From: Vulcanimicrobiota bacterium
GTDB taxonomy: Bacteria > Vulcanimicrobiota > Xenobia > Xenobiales > JADMJV01
Direction of reading: 5' to 3'
NCBI GenBank assembly: GCA_023447635.1
Contig: JAEXNA010000008.1
Location: 1-7,863 of the forward strand
Length of the DNA: 7,863 bases
The translations under genes and the position numbers were made by a program. The first letter of the stretch is position 1. Each line of letters begins with the position of its first letter. Shown piece by piece: positions 5,688 through 7,863 of this stretch. Below the pieces are notes generated by a model. The model saw only the letters and a list, made by a program, of their open reading frames with translations. It did not search any database and was not told the DNA's origin.

Positions 5688-7863
5688 TCACAGCGTTACG
5701 GCAACTCTCAACGCTCTTAACCCGTGAACGCCTTGCAGGTCCTCCACGTCGAGCTTTTCGATCCCCGGTTCGAGATAGCCGCGCTGCTGCAGATAGTCGA
5801 TGAACAGCCGGTACTCGGCCTCCTCGGTCGTCTGACTGTAGAAGATCGCGATCTGACCTGGCTGGGTCAGCCGTTCCTGGCTACCCTTCACGTGGGCCTT
5901 ATCGATCCGCTTCTTGATGATCTCATAGCGGGTATTGTAGGCGCCGTCGACGTTGAACTTCTTCTCTTCCTGCGAAAAGCGTAAGGCGATCGGGTCCGTC
6001 TGTGCAAGAATCAGATGGGCCACCTTCAGCGGCACGGTCAGTTCCGATTCCAACTGAGCCGAGACTCGGGCCAGATCGGCCACGACCTTGAGCTGCCATA
6101 GCCGCAGGTCCTTGAGATAGAGCGGGGAGAAGTCGTTGCGTTCGGTGAGCGAGTCGCCGATGTAGATCGAGTGCTCGACCCCATCGGTCCGGTACATTTG
6201 AAAGAGATGAGGGAAGACTCTCTGCGCTCGCTCTTGCGCCTCGGTTAGAACCGCCGTCTGGGCGTGAGCCAGGCGGTCCACGGCATCTTCATAAGCTCTG
6301 CGCTCCGTGTAGAGCGCGCCGGAATCCGAGCAGACCGCGCTGCGGTAGCCCTCGATGCTGCTGTGCACGTCGTTGCCGAACAGTTCGAGCGAGGCGAACA
6401 TGGGCTCGACCTCGTTCTCCAAAATCCTGGCAATACGCATCTCGTCGCCGCTGCGCACGCCCTGATCCAGCTCGCCGATCAGTCGCTCCAGCCGATACAC
6501 CATCGAGCTCAGGTATTCGATCTGGCGCCGACCCTGGGCGCCCTCCAACACCGCCTTGGCCGTTTCGACCTGGCGGATCAGATCGTTCTGGATAGCCCGG
6601 TTCCGCATATCCGAGGACGACCGGATGTCGGAGGCCGAATACAAGCTGTAAACGTCCGGAAACACCAGGTCCCCGATCTCGCGGCTTCGCACGTAGTTCA
6701 GCGCGGCCGCCCGAAATTTCCATTCGACGGCGGGGTGGATGGAGGTGAACTTTTCCTTGAGCACCGCCTGAACCCGGGCCTGCACGTCGTGCAGAGTCCG
6801 ACGCAGCGCCTGGCTGAAGACGGGAACCAGCGACTTCAGGCGAAGCTTCGTCAGCATGGTCAGCTCGCCGGGTTGGTTGGTGGTCAAACAAAGCGCTCCG
6901 ACCAGAGCCCCTTCGTCGCCGAGCAGCGGCATCATCAGGAAGCTCCGAGCGCCCTCGCGGTAGCAGCATTCCATAAACGACGAGTTCCGGGTGATGGCCG
7001 CGATGTCGGAATGCAGCACGGTTTGCCCGCAAGACAGGTCGCCCCGATCGTTAGGGCAGATGATCGAGTCGATCGACTGGGCGTCCAGGTCGTGACGCAG
7101 GCCGTCCTGGCCGTCCATACAGAACCCGCTGTCGCCTTCGATCCCGATCACGGCGAGTTCCAGGCTTGGCTGCTTCAGAAAGGTGCGAAGCAGCTTCTCG
7201 ATATGATGGAAACGCGCCAGGTCGACCAGCGGGTCCGGCTGGACTAGCAGTTCGGTCAGGTGGGATCGGGTCACCTCTTCGGTGACCTCGGTCGCCTCGT
7301 AAACGACCATCCCATAGAACTCGAAGCTGTCGTGCGGAAGAAGCCTCTGCCACAGGTCGAACGAGGTCATGTTCTCCTGAAGCTGAGCCAGCAGAGCCTC
7401 GTCGAGTTGGGGCAGGTCGCCCACCGGCTGCACCCGCACCATATCGAACTGGGCCCGCATCTGGTAGATGGTCAGCAGGCCGCTCTGCTCGTTCTCGACC
7501 TGGACCAGAACCGACTTCTCGAAAGCCAGCGAGATACCGTAGCAGTGGCGCAGCACGCCCAGATAGCCGAACAGCCGTCCCAGAAAGTCCCAGGTCAGGC
7601 CGTCCAGCATCAACTCTCCGCGCAGCAAGCCGTCCTCGGAAAGCAGTTCACGCCGGAATCTCGGCGTGGTCTTGAAGAACTCGAACCGAGCCGGCAGGGT
7701 GATACCGGTGCAGGCCATGTTGTTCAGCCCCGCTGGGAGCAGAACCGAAAAGAGCGTCTGGACTAGCTCCTGATGGGGCTCCAAGGCGGTTTGGTCAACC
7801 AGGGGGCCGCGCAGGTCCGGACACTGCGCGCCGCGCGCGTTGACCTCTCTGGCCAGGGTCCGG
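5688..7863 (-). CDS. GAF-domain protein, 5' end beyond the window
   Basis: At least 724 residues are visible and the frame is open to the right edge. The in-frame TTG at 7784 is not a convincing start: upstream codons still read as protein (ending PLVDQTA) and run straight into the similarity. In visible numbering: an N-terminal region of unknown type (1-210); a GAF-like sensor fold (about 216-361) with typical SFLMMPLLGDEGALVGALCL (307-326); IHPAVEWKF and LVFPDVYSLYSASDIR (375-414); a helical, possibly coiled-coil stretch (about 425-470); and a conserved-looking C-terminal module with FPHLFQMYRTDGVEH (550-564), VDGAYNTRYEIIKKRIDK (638-655) and IFYSQ (673-677). No kinase, HD, GGDEF or DNA-binding motif is visible. 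The architecture resembles hypothetical GAF proteins I remember from Bacteroidota. Six cysteines lie in the GAF segment (248, 269, 278, 299, 300, 325), which might bear on redox or metal sensing. A sensor role for the downstream genes is inference from position only. Confidence 0.85.
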   Translation of the reverse strand, partial: RTLAREVNARGAQCPDLRGPLVDQTALEPHQELVQTLFSVLLPAGLNNMACTGITLPARFEFFKTTPRFRRELLSEDGLLRGELMLDGLTWDFLGRLFGYLGVLRHCYGISLAFEKSVLVQVENEQSGLLTIYQMRAQFDMVRVQPVGDLPQLDEALLAQLQENMTSFDLWQRLLPHDSFEFYGMVVYEATEVTEEVTRSHLTELLVQPDPLVDLARFHHIEKLLRTFLKQPSLELAVIGIEGDSGFCMDGQDGLRHDLDAQSIDSIICPNDRGDLSCGQTVLHSDIAAITRNSSFMECCYREGARSFLMMPLLGDEGALVGALCLTTNQPGELTMLTKLRLKSLVPVFSQALRRTLHDVQARVQAVLKEKFTSIHPAVEWKFRAAALNYVRSREIGDLVFPDVYSLYSASDIRSSSDMRNRAIQNDLIRQVETAKAVLEGAQGRRQIEYLSSMVYRLERLIGELDQGVRSGDEMRIARILENEVEPMFASLELFGNDVHSSIEGYRSAVCSDSGALYTERRAYEDAVDRLAHAQTAVLTEAQERAQRVFPHLFQMYRTDGVEHSIYIGDSLTERNDFSPLYLKDLRLWQLKVVADLARVSAQLESELTVPLKVAHLILAQTDPIALRFSQEEKKFNVDGAYNTRYEIIKKRIDKAHVKGSQERLTQPGQIAIFYSQTTEEAEYRLFIDYLQQRGYLEPGIEKLDVEDLQGVHGLRALRVAVTL

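Noticed and set aside
7782..7784. TTG as the true start of the GAF gene
   Set aside because: The frame continues open to the window edge for 26 more residues with protein-like composition that joins smoothly to the conserved N-terminal region. No good ribosome binding site precedes the TTG.

Overview
The window is a compact GC-rich bacterial segment with five protein genes, all read from the minus strand, so transcription runs from the right edge to the left. I recognise no RNA gene, mobile element or CRISPR array. The organism cannot be fixed. As I recall, Hsp70 genes next to a DUF2760 gene occur in Planctomycetota, Pseudomonadota and Bdellovibrio/Myxococcota-type bacteria, whereas the right-hand GAF protein most resembles a family I know from Bacteroidota. 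GC content and dense packing suggest an uncultured or little-studied Gram-negative-type bacterium, and the poly-G run at base 1 suggests a contig end.

Layout in transcription order. (1) 7863-5688: a large GAF-domain protein whose 5' end lies beyond the window. (2) 5687-5560: a 128-base gap with hairpin-forming sequence, a plausible promoter and a good ribosome binding site. (3) 5559-3973: a 528-residue protein made almost entirely of about twelve TPR units. (4) 3958-3461: a 165-residue DUF2760 protein, 14 bases downstream of the TPR gene. (5) 3460-3258: a 203-base gap with GC-rich inverted repeats and a strong ribosome binding site at its end. (6) 3257-1497: a 586-residue divergent Hsp70 with a complete ATPase domain but no DnaK-type linker or lid. 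(7) 1497-25: a second, paralogous Hsp70 whose GTG start overlaps the previous stop (TAGTG). It ends at a TAG beside the window edge, where its paralogue continues.

Together the genes look like an uncharacterised, chaperone-centred operon. Two tandem actin-fold Hsp70 ATPases sit with a DUF2760 partner, a TPR scaffold that could recruit clients or partners, and a GAF protein that could sense a ligand or redox state. No J-domain protein or GrpE-like gene is visible, so the usual Hsp70 cochaperones are absent from this stretch. The cooperative model is inference from co-orientation and spacing; the Hsp70, TPR and DUF2760 assignments rest on motifs seen in the translations.
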